Assembly: GCA_016787605.1 (NCBI GenBank)
Contig: JAEUUE010000033.1
Location: forward strand, 1-64,000
Origin: Cyclobacteriaceae bacterium
Lineage (GTDB): Bacteria > Bacteroidota > Bacteroidia > Cytophagales > Cyclobacteriaceae
Reading direction: 5' to 3'
DNA length: 64,000 bases
This document shows, one piece after another, positions 9,163 to 17,832 of this stretch (position 1 is the first letter of the stretch; the number at the start of each line of letters is the position of its first letter). The translations under genes were made by a program, and so were the position numbers. The notes under the pieces were generated by a model that saw only the letters and a program-made list of their open reading frames with translations, did no database searches and was not told the origin of the DNA.

Positions 9163-9899
9163 AGACGACTTGCGTGATTGTGGATGATGAGAAACTGGCC
9201 CGCGACCTGTTGCGTGAATACCTGGAAGGTTTCCCGGACATTGAGATCGTCGCGGAGTGTGCCAAGGGAAGTGAGGCAGTGGAGCAGGTCAACCGACTAA
9301 AGCCCGACCTCCTGTTCCTGGATGTCCAGATGCCCGGGATGAATGGTTTCGATGTTCTTGAAGAGATCGACCATGAGCCGTATGTCATTTTTATCACGGC
9401 CTATGATCAGTATGCGATCAAGGCCTTCGAGAAAAATGCCGTCGACTATTTATTGAAGCCCCTGGATGAGGAACGCTTTCGCACGGCCGTCAACAGGGCG
9501 ATGAAAAGGAAATCAACGGAACGCGGTGGCATGGAGGACCTGCTCAAGAGTCTTCGCCCGGAAGGACGAAACTATGAGTCGCACATCTTTGTACAGAAGT
9601 CGGAGAAACTCTTCAACCTCCCCGTGCAGGATATTGTGTACATGGAAGCATCAGGTGATTACACGATTATCACCACGCTGAATGATCAGTTTGTGAGCTC
9701 TTCAGGGATTGGGAAGCTGGAAGAACTCATGGACCCGGAGACCTTCATCCGGGTTCACCGCTCCACCATCATCAATATCAATTACCTCAAGGAAATTGAG
9801 CGGCATTTCAATGGGGGAATGGTGGTGAAAATGCAAAGCGGTAAAAGCTTCCCGGTTTCCAGGACCTATGCCCGGTTGATCCGCAAAAAGGTAGTCTGA
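9159..9899 (+). CDS. LytTR-family response regulator
   Basis: A 246-residue response regulator. The receiver domain (1-115) has the acidic pocket VDDE at 8-11, the phosphoacceptor Asp55 in FLDVQMPG and Lys100 in YLLKPLD. A LytTR DNA-binding domain occupies about 145-244 (IVYMEASGDYTII, FIRVHRSTIININY, FPVSRTYARL). It is translated from the ATGA overlap with the kinase gene and should be phosphorylated by that kinase, then bind direct-repeat promoter sites. It ends 2 bp from a convergent gene, so no downstream target sits in the same operon. Confidence 0.94.
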   Translation: MKTTCVIVDDEKLARDLLREYLEGFPDIEIVAECAKGSEAVEQVNRLKPDLLFLDVQMPGMNGFDVLEEIDHEPYVIFITAYDQYAIKAFEKNAVDYLLKPLDEERFRTAVNRAMKRKSTERGGMEDLLKSLRPEGRNYESHIFVQKSEKLFNLPVQDIVYMEASGDYTIITTLNDQFVSSSGIGKLEELMDPETFIRVHRSTIININYLKEIERHFNGGMVVKMQSGKSFPVSRTYARLIRKKVV

Positions 9900-9901
9900 C
9901 T

Positions 9902-11104
9902 TCAACGTCCCGGTGGGACGTCCAGTTTAACCCAAACCGTCGAAGCCACATGGGACTTGCGGTAGTGCGCGGCGTTCCAGGAGGGGCCATTCTTTACCAG
10001 GCGAATGACTTCTTCCTCGCAGCCATACCCCAATCCCTTCACGACATGAAAGTCCTTGAGTTGTCCGGATTCATCGACGGTAAAACCTATGGTGACCTTA
10101 CCCGACACACCGGCCGCTTTGGCGGAAGCGGGAACCACGAGGTTGTTTTCCAGGTATTCACGGTATTGAGGCATGCCCTGGCTCGGGATGGCCAGGCGGA
10201 GATCATCGGCAGTGGAGGACGACCAGTTCGAAGGAGGGAAAGCAATCACTTCGCTTCGCTGAGCCGCATCATCCTTGAGTTGAACATTCAGAGGCACTTC
10301 ATTTCCGGCGCGCTGCTCGAGCGGCTGAAGACCCGGGAAGGTGTATTGAACCACGGGATTTTCGGTGGTCACTGGTAAGGAATAGGTTCCGTCTCCACGG
10401 GTCCTGGTTTCCTGTTGTGTGGTGATGTCCCTTACCACAACATCCGCCAACGGAATATTGTCTTCCGCCTCCGTCACGGTTCCGGTAATCCGGCGAGAAG
10501 ATGGCGCGAGGCGTTTTTCCCTGGGGGCTGCAGAGGCTTTCCGGTCGTACGGCGCAGCTTCCTCTTCGGCACGATCCGTTTTTGTTGCCGCTAGCGGAGC
10601 GGGTTCAGCAGTCGTGACGGCAGCACCGGAAGCAGCCTCTACTGGTGCGGGCTGGTTGGTCTCTTCGGCTACCGGCTCTTTTTTGGGTTCTGCCTGAGCC
10701 ACGTGCTCTTTTGCTTCCGTCGTGGACGGAGACTCGACGGCTTTGCCTTGATCTTTGGTTTGGTCCACCGTGTCGGCGGCGACGGGCCCCGAACGTTCGG
10801 AAAGCACGGGCGCGGTTTCCGTGGCAGTGCCGGGACTCCGCCAGATCAGCCAGCCCAGGGCGACGGCGAGGACCACGCCGGCAGCCAGGCGGAGGCTCAC
10901 CTTCCAGGGGGATGCGGGCACTTTGATCTTCTCGTGAAGGGTCTTGACATCCGAGGAGAATTCTGCGGGTGTTACCGATTGGGCTCCTTCGATGGCGTCG
11001 GCAAGGAAAGGATCAGACAAAGCCCGTTTCTCGAGCGCGTGCCGTTCTGCATCACTCATCTGGTTGTTGAGATACCGTTCTATATCGTCGTGCCTAGGAT
11101 CCAT
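9902..11104 (-). CDS. Membrane protein with anti-sigma-like N-terminus, CarboxypepD_reg and TonB C-terminal domains
   Basis: A 400-residue protein. The N-terminal cytoplasmic part (1-67: DDIERYLNNQMSDAERHALE) resembles anti-sigma/zf-HC2-like regions without the zinc ligands. One membrane helix at about 71-88 is followed by a long Glu/Ala/Pro/Thr-rich periplasmic linker (90-205). Next come a beta-sandwich CarboxypepD_reg-like domain (about 207-285: ITGTVTEAEDNIPLADVVVR) and a TonB C-terminal domain (about 305-400: GVSGKVTIGFTVDESGQL, ending VWVKLDVPPGR). Its start overlaps the end of the sigma factor gene by 11 bp. The likely role is to restrain that sigma factor and receive a signal from an outer-membrane partner. 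This is inferred from context. Confidence 0.72.
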   Translation of the reverse strand: MDPRHDDIERYLNNQMSDAERHALEKRALSDPFLADAIEGAQSVTPAEFSSDVKTLHEKIKVPASPWKVSLRLAAGVVLAVALGWLIWRSPGTATETAPVLSERSGPVAADTVDQTKDQGKAVESPSTTEAKEHVAQAEPKKEPVAEETNQPAPVEAASGAAVTTAEPAPLAATKTDRAEEEAAPYDRKASAAPREKRLAPSSRRITGTVTEAEDNIPLADVVVRDITTQQETRTRGDGTYSLPVTTENPVVQYTFPGLQPLEQRAGNEVPLNVQLKDDAAQRSEVIAFPPSNWSSSTADDLRLAIPSQGMPQYREYLENNLVVPASAKAAGVSGKVTIGFTVDESGQLKDFHVVKGLGYGCEEEVIRLVKNGPSWNAAHYRKSHVASTVWVKLDVPPGR

Positions 11105-11660
11105 GCTGTTCCATGCAGTTCTTCAGGTTTCGTTTCCCATTTTGAATATAACTCTTCACCTGGTTGTAATCATACCCGGTGACTCTCGTAATATCCTTGT
11201 AACATTTTTCTTCCAGGTAGAATAGCGTAATGCACCGTTGCTGTGGTTCCGCCAGCAATTGGAGGCATTTTTCCAGCCTTGGGGTGTCCTGGTGAAGCAT
11301 AACTTCCTGCTCAGGATGCTCGGCCAGTCCGTTTTCCATAAGGAAAGGACTGATTCCTTCGCTCGGTTGGTGCTTTTTCGACCGAAGCTCCATCAGGCAC
11401 TGGTTCCGGGCTTTCACGTAAAGCCATCCGCGGAAATTGGTGACTTCATGTTTGCGGAGGTCGTGGGTAAGTGCTTCATACAATTGCATGACGCCGTCGC
11501 GAGCTGCTTCCCTGTCCTTCAGGTATTTCAGGCACACACCATACACCATGGACGTGTAGCGCAGGTACAGTGTGCTGAGCCAATGCAGGTGACCTTCTTC
11601 CCGGTACAGCCGGATGAGTTCCTCGTCGGTCTGACTGACATCTTTGCTTTTCACGAACAC
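11094..11660 (-). CDS. ECF-type RNA polymerase sigma factor
   Basis: A 188-residue sigma-70-family protein. Region 2 (about 12-85: LIRLYREEGHLHWLSTLYLR then VYGVCLKYLKDREAARDGVM) and region 4 (about 130-185: LQLLAEPQQRCITLFYLEEK, YKDITRVTGYDYNQVKSYIQ) are recognisable though divergent. The N-terminal region-2 motif is similar to those of Bacteroidota ECF factors. Its gene overlaps the membrane anti-sigma candidate by 11 bp in the sequence GGATCCTAGG, so the pair is translationally coupled. It is probably held inactive by that partner. Confidence 0.88.
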   Translation of the reverse strand: MFVKSKDVSQTDEELIRLYREEGHLHWLSTLYLRYTSMVYGVCLKYLKDREAARDGVMQLYEALTHDLRKHEVTNFRGWLYVKARNQCLMELRSKKHQPSEGISPFLMENGLAEHPEQEVMLHQDTPRLEKCLQLLAEPQQRCITLFYLEEKCYKDITRVTGYDYNQVKSYIQNGKRNLKNCMEQHGS

Positions 11661-11755
11661 AAATCAAGATAATGCTTTTTCCAATGAGGCGGACGGCGTG
11701 CTCCAGGGCGCATCAATTTCAGGATAAATCGCTAGCTTGAGCGCCAATTTCACCT

Positions 11756-13522
11756 ATGGTTAAGATCAGCGGGGTCGTAATCACCTTCAACGAGGAAAGC
11801 AATATTGCCCGTTGCCTGGATTCCCTGCTTGAAGTCACCGACGAGATTGTCGTGATTGACTCCTATTCCAAGGACAGGACCAAGGAGATTTGTCTTTCCC
11901 GGGGTGTGCGGTTTATCGAGCACCCGTTTCGAAGCCATATTGACCAGAAGAATTTTGGCCTGACGCAGGCCGCCTACCCTTATGTGTTGTCGCTCGACGC
12001 TGATGAGTACCTGTCCGACGAGTTGAAGCAGTCAATCCTGGAGATCAAGGAGACCTGGCCCGCGGAGGCCTACCGCATGAACCGGCTTTCGAGCTATGGA
12101 AACCGATGGATCATGCATGGCTCATGGTACCCGGACAGAAAAATCAGGCTGTGGAACCGCTCGGTGGGTTTCTGGGGAGGAGAAAATCCGCACGATAGAG
12201 TCCTCATTAAAAGCGGAACCCGGATCAAACACCTGGATGGGAATATTCTGCACCGGGCATACAGGGATTCTAATTCCGCCCTGGAAAAGATTCAGCGTTA
12301 TTCCGGGATCTTTGCCTTTGAGAGCGCGGGCAGAGAAAAAAGTTCCGTGGCTAAAATCATGGTTCACAGCCTGTGGGCCTTTCTCCAGGGCTATGTGGTA
12401 AAGCGCGGTTTCCTGGATGGATTTGAAGGCCTCATGGTGGCCGTGGCGGAAGCCAATCACGTCTTCTATAAATATGCCAAGCTCTACGAGGCCAATCTTC
12501 ACTCCAGGCTGGGTAAGCGGATTATCATCAGCCGAACCGACAACATCGGTGATGTGATTCTGACATTGCCCCTTGTCGGCTTTATCAAGTCTCGCCGCCC
12601 GGACGCCGAGATCTACTTTGTGGGCAAGTCCTATACTCAATCGGTGATCAGCCATTGCCAGCACATTCATGGGTTTCTTGACCGGCAGGAGCTGCTCAGC
12701 AACCCTGAGAAACTGAAGCGGGTCAATGCTGACTCGATTCTCTTTGTATACCCTGACCGGCAACTTGCTCAACTGGCCAAGTGGGCGGGAGTGCCGAACC
12801 GGGTAGCCACGGGCCACCGGTGGCACAGCTGGCTGTACTGCAACTATCGCGTCGGCTTCAGTCGTGTCAGCTCCAAGCTTCATGAGAGCCTGCTTAATTT
12901 CAAGTTACTTACCCCATTCAAGATCTATTGGGATCTCGACCTGAAAGAAGTGGCTTCCCTTTACGGGCTTTCAGCCGCTAGCCATGGGCATAGCGAATGG
13001 CTGCGTCCGGATCGGTTTAATATTATTCTTCACCCCAAATCGAAGGGAAGTGCGCGCGAATGGAACCTGGACAACTATTACCAGCTTGCCAAACTTCTTC
13101 CGGCCTCGGAGTATCATGTTTTTATTACGGGGCTCAAGGAAGAGGGTGAGGTGATTCGCCTGCAGAAGCCGGAACTCTTTGAGCTGGAGCACGTCACTGA
13201 TATGACAGGCAAGCTCACGCTGGATCAGCTGATGTCATTCATTGTTCAGGCCGATGGTTTGGTGGCCTGCAGTACCGGGGTGCTGCACCTGGCTGCCGCA
13301 TTGGGCAAATTTGCGCTCGGACTTTATTCACCGATGCGTCCCATCCACCCGGGGAGGTGGATGCCGATCGGACCTCTCGCCAGTTACCTCGTCATTGACC
13401 GGAATTGTTCAGACTGCAGGCACAGCAAGGAGTGTCATTGTGTGAATGAAATCACACCGCAGGAAGTAGGTGGACGGATTGAGCACTTTGCCAAAACAAC
13501 CATTGCCCAGCGACATGCATAA
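11756..13522 (+). CDS. Bifunctional glycosyltransferase: GT2 (WaaE-like) fused to GT9 (heptosyltransferase-like)
   Basis: A 588-residue protein with two glycosyltransferase halves. Residues 1-250 are a GT2 domain: ISGVVITFNEESNIARCLDS, the metal-binding LDADEYL (80-86) and GGENPHDRV, as in WaaE/KdtX-type lipopolysaccharide-core transferases. Residues 254-588 are a GT9 domain: RIIISRTDNIGDVILTLPL (255-273), HPKSKGSAREWNLDNY, and the sugar-nucleotide motif CSTGVLHLAAALG (505-517), then a Cys cluster NCSDCRHSKECHC. Both halves look catalytically intact. It probably adds two successive core sugars at the inner membrane. The next gene starts inside its last codons. Confidence 0.87.
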   Translation: MVKISGVVITFNEESNIARCLDSLLEVTDEIVVIDSYSKDRTKEICLSRGVRFIEHPFRSHIDQKNFGLTQAAYPYVLSLDADEYLSDELKQSILEIKETWPAEAYRMNRLSSYGNRWIMHGSWYPDRKIRLWNRSVGFWGGENPHDRVLIKSGTRIKHLDGNILHRAYRDSNSALEKIQRYSGIFAFESAGREKSSVAKIMVHSLWAFLQGYVVKRGFLDGFEGLMVAVAEANHVFYKYAKLYEANLHSRLGKRIIISRTDNIGDVILTLPLVGFIKSRRPDAEIYFVGKSYTQSVISHCQHIHGFLDRQELLSNPEKLKRVNADSILFVYPDRQLAQLAKWAGVPNRVATGHRWHSWLYCNYRVGFSRVSSKLHESLLNFKLLTPFKIYWDLDLKEVASLYGLSAASHGHSEWLRPDRFNIILHPKSKGSAREWNLDNYYQLAKLLPASEYHVFITGLKEEGEVIRLQKPELFELEHVTDMTGKLTLDQLMSFIVQADGLVACSTGVLHLAAALGKFALGLYSPMRPIHPGRWMPIGPLASYLVIDRNCSDCRHSKECHCVNEITPQEVGGRIEHFAKTTIAQRHA

Positions 13523-14600
13523 TCCGGGGCAACCGAGGATAGCGATCGATTGCTCGCCATTGCGATATCCGAATACCGGGCTGGGCCAGTTTATCCTGTT
13601 GCTGGTCCGGGCGATGGATGCCGAAAAGCCCAGCGCCGACATTACGTACCTGGTACATGCGGCCTCCCGGTCGCTCCTGCCACCGGTCGATTCGCGGCAC
13701 GTGGTCTATCTCAATTGGTTCCGGCGTCACCTGCCCGCCTGGATCCTTCCCGCCCAGTTTCCCCGTTATGATCTGTGGCACATCAGTTCGGAGATGTCAC
13801 GAATCAGCCGTTTCCCAAAATCGTCCAGGGTACTGGTTACCCTTCATGGCCTGCATTTTCTTGATGAAGATCCGCCGGAACTGGCGGCCAGGAAGCTCAA
13901 GGAGGTTCAACAGCTGATTGATCGAGCCGACGGGATTGCTACCGTCTCGGCCTTCACGGAAGCGCTGGTAAGAAAGCACCTGGAACTCCGTGGGCAACCC
14001 ATCAGGGTCATCCCTCACGGAGTGGAGGATACCCCGGGGAATGATCAGCGTCCCCGCGCCGGGCTGCCCGACGGAAAATTTCTTTTTTCAATCGGGACCT
14101 TTTTTGAACGGAAAAATTTTCATGTGCTTCTTCCGTTTCTTCAGCAACTGGACGGCTACTCGCTGGTCCTGGCTGGCAACAGCCGGACGCCTTATGGCGA
14201 TTTCATTCGGGAGGAAATAAACCGGTGGTCACTGAGTGACCGGGTATTTCTTCCGGGCGAAGTCAACGATGCAGAGAAGCGATGGCTCTACCGGCATTGC
14301 GAGGCTTTCGTATTTCCTTCCCTGTCCGAAGGTTTTGGGATTCCGGTCATTGAGGCGATGAAGGCGGGTAAACCCGTGTTCTGCTCCACCCGGGGAAGCT
14401 TGCCGGAAGTGGGAGGAGAAGAAGCATTTTACTGGCATGAATTTGCTCCCGGCGAAATGAAGGATGTTTTCATGGAAGGAATCTCGAAGTTTCGTTCACA
14501 GCCGGAGAAGGAACAAAACTGCAGGAGGCGCGCGGATTCCTATACCTGGAAGAGGGCGGCTCAAAGTTATCTGGCCTTCTATTCTGAATTGCTGCGGTAA
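13515..14600 (+). CDS. Glycosyltransferase family 4
   Basis: A 361-residue GT-B glycosyltransferase from ATG 13515, which overlaps the previous stop by 8 bp. The N-terminal half contains RIAIDCSPLRYPNTGLGQ and a HGLHFL segment. The C-terminal nucleotide-sugar site is FSIGTFFERKNFHVLL then EGFGIPVIEAMKAGKPVFC, with the E-x7-E pair of GT4 enzymes. It should transfer a sugar from a nucleotide donor during lipopolysaccharide or polysaccharide assembly. Donor and acceptor are unknown. An in-frame ATG upstream at 13470 would give 15 more residues but lies within the previous gene. Confidence 0.88.
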   Translation: MHNPGQPRIAIDCSPLRYPNTGLGQFILLLVRAMDAEKPSADITYLVHAASRSLLPPVDSRHVVYLNWFRRHLPAWILPAQFPRYDLWHISSEMSRISRFPKSSRVLVTLHGLHFLDEDPPELAARKLKEVQQLIDRADGIATVSAFTEALVRKHLELRGQPIRVIPHGVEDTPGNDQRPRAGLPDGKFLFSIGTFFERKNFHVLLPFLQQLDGYSLVLAGNSRTPYGDFIREEINRWSLSDRVFLPGEVNDAEKRWLYRHCEAFVFPSLSEGFGIPVIEAMKAGKPVFCSTRGSLPEVGGEEAFYWHEFAPGEMKDVFMEGISKFRSQPEKEQNCRRRADSYTWKRAAQSYLAFYSELLR

Positions 14601-14604
14601 TCCC

Positions 14605-14612
14605 TACTTTTG
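14605..14612 (+). promoter_or_regulatory. -7 promoter box before the class I methyltransferase
   Basis: TACTTTTG matches TAnnTTTG perfectly and sits 25 bp before the ATG at 14638, immediately after the GT4 stop. A TTCTG at 14582-14586 with an 18-bp spacer is a weak -33 candidate. The position supports the downstream start codon. Confidence 0.45.
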
Positions 14613-14637
14613 CCTTCCATCCAATTTTCTGATCCCC

Positions 14638-15441
14638 ATGTCCTTGACGAATTGGCTTATTGTTCTTCTGGTCATCATGACCGTGGCAAGTCTCATCTTG
14701 TTCCAAAGTCTGAATTATTACCGGAGCCTGGTCAAGCAGAAGGGAGCCTTCCGTAAGTGGCCGATAAAACTCATCAACCTGGATGAGGTCGACCCCATCT
14801 TCAAGACCAACGAATTGGGACCAACCCTCGAGTCCCTGGTCAAGTTCATCGGCAGGGGTCACCTGATTGTGCCGGGCGGAACGACGGACTCGGAAGCGTG
14901 GGTCCTCTCGGTACTTTCGAAAAAAGCCAGGTCAATCTTTGAGTTTGGTACCTGCACCGGCAAGACCACGTACCTGATGGCGGTGAATTCGCCCCCCGAT
15001 GCACAGATCACCACGTTGACCCTTCCGCCCGACAAGGTCCAAGACTATGTGCAGGATTCGTCCGACAGCAAGCGCGCAACCGAGCGTGCGCTGAGCGAGT
15101 CGGGATTTACCCGATTCCTGTATTCAGGAACCCCCGAAGAAAAGAAGATCACCCAGCTTTTTGGCGACAGCAAGCACTTTGATCAGAGTCCCTACCGGAA
15201 AAAGGCCGACTTGATCTTCATTGATGGGTCCCATGCCTATTCCTATGTGCTCAGCGACAGCCAGAAAGCCTTTGACATGATCGCCGATGGCGGCCTTATC
15301 CTCTGGCATGATTACCGCGGACCTTCCTTGAATAAGGATGTGTACAAGGCCCTTAATCAACTTTCCAGGGAAAAGCCGCTGCGTCACATCGAGGGAACAT
15401 CCCTGGTGGTGTACCGGCAGCCCATGTCCACGAACCGGTAA
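14638..15441 (+). CDS. Membrane-anchored class I SAM-dependent methyltransferase
   Basis: A 267-residue protein from ATG 14638; a longer frame extends into the GT4 gene but lies upstream of the promoter box. An N-terminal membrane anchor (about 5-24) precedes a Rossmann methyltransferase domain: FEFGTCTGKTT (101-111, motif I) and FIDGSHAYSYV (194-204) followed by ILWHDY (221-226), as in the Methyltransf_24 group. That group often methylates sugars or is linked to polysaccharide loci. Between two glycosyltransferases it is probably a polysaccharide-modifying enzyme, though this is inference. Confidence 0.8.
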   Translation: MSLTNWLIVLLVIMTVASLILFQSLNYYRSLVKQKGAFRKWPIKLINLDEVDPIFKTNELGPTLESLVKFIGRGHLIVPGGTTDSEAWVLSVLSKKARSIFEFGTCTGKTTYLMAVNSPPDAQITTLTLPPDKVQDYVQDSSDSKRATERALSESGFTRFLYSGTPEEKKITQLFGDSKHFDQSPYRKKADLIFIDGSHAYSYVLSDSQKAFDMIADGGLILWHDYRGPSLNKDVYKALNQLSREKPLRHIEGTSLVVYRQPMSTNR

Positions 15442-15480
15442 AGGGACTTAAAGAAATTTTTTCTCCTTGAAACGGAAGCT

Positions 15481-16359
15481 ATGAAGGTCTGTGGCTTCAC
15501 CATTGTTCGAAACGCCGTTAAACTGGATTACCCGGTTGTCGAGTCCATTCGGTCAATCCTCCCCCTTTGTGATGAAGTGATAGTGGCCGTGGGAAAGTCG
15601 GAAGACAATACCCTGGAGGTGATTCGTGCCATTGATCCGGAAAAGATCCGGGTGATTGAAACCGTTTGGGACGACACGCAGCGGGAGGGGGGAAGGGTGC
15701 TGGCGCTTGAGACCAACAAAGCCTTTGCCGCCGTGCCGGCCGATGCGGACTGGTGTTTCTACATCCAGGCCGATGAAGTGCTGCACGAGCAATACCTGGA
15801 CACGGTACGCAAGGCGATGGAGAGATATCTTGATGATTCGCGCGTGGAAGGACTGCTCTTCAACTATCGGCATTTCTACGGTTCCTACGATTACGTGGGA
15901 GCCTCATGGAAATGGTACCGTCGTGAAATCCGGATTATCCGGAATGATAGACAGATATTCTCGTACCGGGATGCACAGGGATTTCGGCGACGACCCAACG
16001 AAAAACTGCGGGTGAAGTTGATGGATGCGGAGATTTATCATTATGGCTGGGTCCGCGAGCCCAAAGCCATGCGCCGCAAGCAAGTCGCCTTCAGCCAGCT
16101 TTACCATGACGACCAGTGGCTCCAGGAAAATATCCCCAAGGAGGAGGATTTCGATTACCGTGAGATCGACTCCCTGGTCCGATTTGAAGGCAGCCACCCC
16201 AAGGTTATGGAAGCTCGGATCCGCAGGCTCAATTGGAGGTTTGACCATGACCTTTCTAAAAACCGGATATCACTGCGCGAAAAGCTCAAGCGAATCGCCA
16301 GCTTCCTCTTGCTAGGCTACCGGGTGGGCGAATACAAGAACTATAAACTGCTTCGATAG
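15481..16359 (+). CDS. Glycosyltransferase family 2
   Basis: A 292-residue GT-A enzyme. The N-terminus CGFTIVRNAVKLDYPVVES and CDEVIVAVGKSEDNTLEVI form the nucleotide-binding part. The metal/DXD-like motif reads YIQADEVL, with QADE replacing the usual DADE pattern. No membrane helix is evident, so it is likely a cytoplasmic peripheral enzyme. It is the last gene of the 11.7-16.4 kb core cluster and ends 37 bp before the next sigma factor. The sugar specificity cannot be predicted. Confidence 0.85.
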   Translation: MKVCGFTIVRNAVKLDYPVVESIRSILPLCDEVIVAVGKSEDNTLEVIRAIDPEKIRVIETVWDDTQREGGRVLALETNKAFAAVPADADWCFYIQADEVLHEQYLDTVRKAMERYLDDSRVEGLLFNYRHFYGSYDYVGASWKWYRREIRIIRNDRQIFSYRDAQGFRRRPNEKLRVKLMDAEIYHYGWVREPKAMRRKQVAFSQLYHDDQWLQENIPKEEDFDYREIDSLVRFEGSHPKVMEARIRRLNWRFDHDLSKNRISLREKLKRIASFLLLGYRVGEYKNYKLLR

Positions 16360-16383
16360 CCTTTCATCCTCTTGCCTTTTGGC

Positions 16384-16391
16384 TATTTTTG
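16384..16391 (+). promoter_or_regulatory. -7 promoter box immediately before the ECF sigma gene
   Basis: TATTTTTG is a perfect TAnnTTTG match ending only 5 bp before the ATG at 16397. If it is used, transcription would start at or within the first codons. No strong TTG element lies 19 bp upstream (CTTT near 16361). Confidence 0.4.
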
Positions 16392-16396
16392 ACCTT

Positions 16397-16981
16397 ATGG
16401 ACGAAGGTGTGCGCCAGGTTTATACGGAAGCGGAGAAACAGGAGATCTTCGAAAAGGAGTTCCTCCCGCACATCAATGCCATGTACAATTTTGGCTATCG
16501 GCTCACACTGGAGCGTGATGACGCCAAAGACCTGGTCCAGGATACGTACTTCAAGGCCTACCGGTTCATAGAATCATTCCAAAAAGGAACCAACGCAAAA
16601 GCCTGGTTGTTCCGCATCCTGAAGAACAGTTTCATTAACGATTACCGGAAGAAGACCAAGGAGCCGTCCAAGGTGGACTACCAGGAAGTGGAGACGTACT
16701 ACAACTCGGACGACGTGCATCGGCAAATTACCCCGGATCTCCGGGTGGATTCACTGAAGGACATGATCGGCGATGAGATTTCCAATGCGCTCAACTCCCT
16801 GGATGTGGATTTTCGGACGGTCATAATCCTGTGCGATTTGGAAGGCTTCAAGTATGAAGAGATGGCCAAGATTCTCGATATCCCGATCGGAACGGTTCGA
16901 AGCCGCCTGCACCGGGCACGACAACTGCTGAAGGATAAACTCAGTGAATATGCCAAATCGATGGGTTACAAAAATACCTGA
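16397..16981 (+). CDS. ECF sigma factor, RpoE-like
   Basis: A 194-residue sigma-70 protein from ATG 16397 (an upstream TTG lies inside the probable promoter). Region 2 has YRLTLERDDAKDLVQDTYFK and AWLFRILKNSFINDYRKK; region 4 has LEGFKYEEMAKILDIPIGTV followed by RSRLHRARQLLKD, the canonical region-4.2 helix-turn-helix. The downstream neighbour is a zinc-finger anti-sigma gene starting 3 bp after the stop, and gmk and nadD follow. It probably directs an envelope or redox stress regulon, inferred from the zinc-type partner. Confidence 0.94.
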   Translation: MDEGVRQVYTEAEKQEIFEKEFLPHINAMYNFGYRLTLERDDAKDLVQDTYFKAYRFIESFQKGTNAKAWLFRILKNSFINDYRKKTKEPSKVDYQEVETYYNSDDVHRQITPDLRVDSLKDMIGDEISNALNSLDVDFRTVIILCDLEGFKYEEMAKILDIPIGTVRSRLHRARQLLKDKLSEYAKSMGYKNT

Positions 16982-16984
16982 GTG

Positions 16985-17251
16985 ATGAGCGAACCAACCA
17001 ACCCTTTTGTGTCTTCCTCCGGCCGGCGCGCCACCTGTATGGAAATGCTCCAGCTTTTCCTCGACGGCGAAGTGACCACCGAACAGCGGGAGTATTTTCT
17101 CAGCCACATGGACCATTGCATGCCCTGCTTTAAAAGCTACCAGGTAGACATGGCCATCAAGCAGCTGCTGAAGGACCGTTGCTGCGGCGATGGCGCACCC
17201 GTTGACCTGGTGGCGCAGATCAAGGCGCAAATCATCCAAAAAGATTCCTGA
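16985..17251 (+). CDS. Zinc-finger anti-sigma factor
   Basis: An 88-residue soluble protein with the ZAS/zf-HC2 pattern: Cys18, then His41-x3-Cys45-x2-Cys48 ([10 protein letters not shown]). Proteins of this type bind and silence the adjacent ECF sigma factor and often release it on oxidation of the zinc thiolates. There is no membrane helix, so sensing should be cytoplasmic. A GTG at 16982 directly precedes the ATG chosen here. The stop overlaps the ATG of gmk (TGATG), coupling the three genes. Confidence 0.85.
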   Translation: MSEPTNPFVSSSGRRATCMEMLQLFLDGEVTTEQREYFLSHMDHCMPCFKSYQVDMAIKQLLKDRCCGDGAPVDLVAQIKAQIIQKDS

Positions 17252-17820
17252 TGGCGGGCAAAGCGCTGATTTTTTCCGCCCCGTCGGGTTCCGGAAAAAC
17301 CACACTGGTACACCATCTCCTGGCTCATAACCCGACGCTCGGCTTTTCCATCTCGGCCAGCACGCGCGACAAGCGGGGTCGCACGGAACAACATGGCAAG
17401 GATTACTACTTTCTTACCCCGGAGGAGTTCAAGAAGCGAATCGACAACAATGAGTTCATCGAGTGGGAGGAGGTGTATGCGGGAAACTTCTACGGGACAC
17501 TCAAGTCAGAAATCGAACGCATCTGGAAGGAAGGGAAGGACGTGATTTTTGACGTGGACGTCAAGGGAGGCATCAACCTCAAGAAGTATTTTGGCGACAA
17601 GGCGCTGGCCATTTTCGTCAAGGTTCCCTCCCTGCAAGTACTGGAGGAAAGACTCAGGAAGCGAAGCACCGAGTCGGACGAAAGCCTTTCCCAGCGGCTG
17701 TTCAAGGCCAAATTTGAGTGGGAGTTCCAGGACAAGTTTGATGTGGTGTTGGTGAACGAAGACCTGGAAAAATCCTGTGCCGAAGCGCAGCGATTGTATG
17801 ATGAATTCAGGAAAAAATAA
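17251..17820 (+). CDS. gmk: Guanylate kinase
   Basis: A 189-residue P-loop kinase with the Walker [11 protein letters not shown] (9-18) and the guanylate-binding region [32 protein letters not shown] and [10 protein letters not shown] follow. It phosphorylates GMP to GDP in the cytoplasm. The length is normal for the family (about 190). Translation begins inside the anti-sigma stop codon, which ties nucleotide supply to the sigma operon. nadD follows 12 bp later. Confidence 0.97.
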   Translation: MAGKALIFSAPSGSGKTTLVHHLLAHNPTLGFSISASTRDKRGRTEQHGKDYYFLTPEEFKKRIDNNEFIEWEEVYAGNFYGTLKSEIERIWKEGKDVIFDVDVKGGINLKKYFGDKALAIFVKVPSLQVLEERLRKRSTESDESLSQRLFKAKFEWEFQDKFDVVLVNEDLEKSCAEAQRLYDEFRKK

Positions 17821-17832
17821 AGCGGCCTGCCC

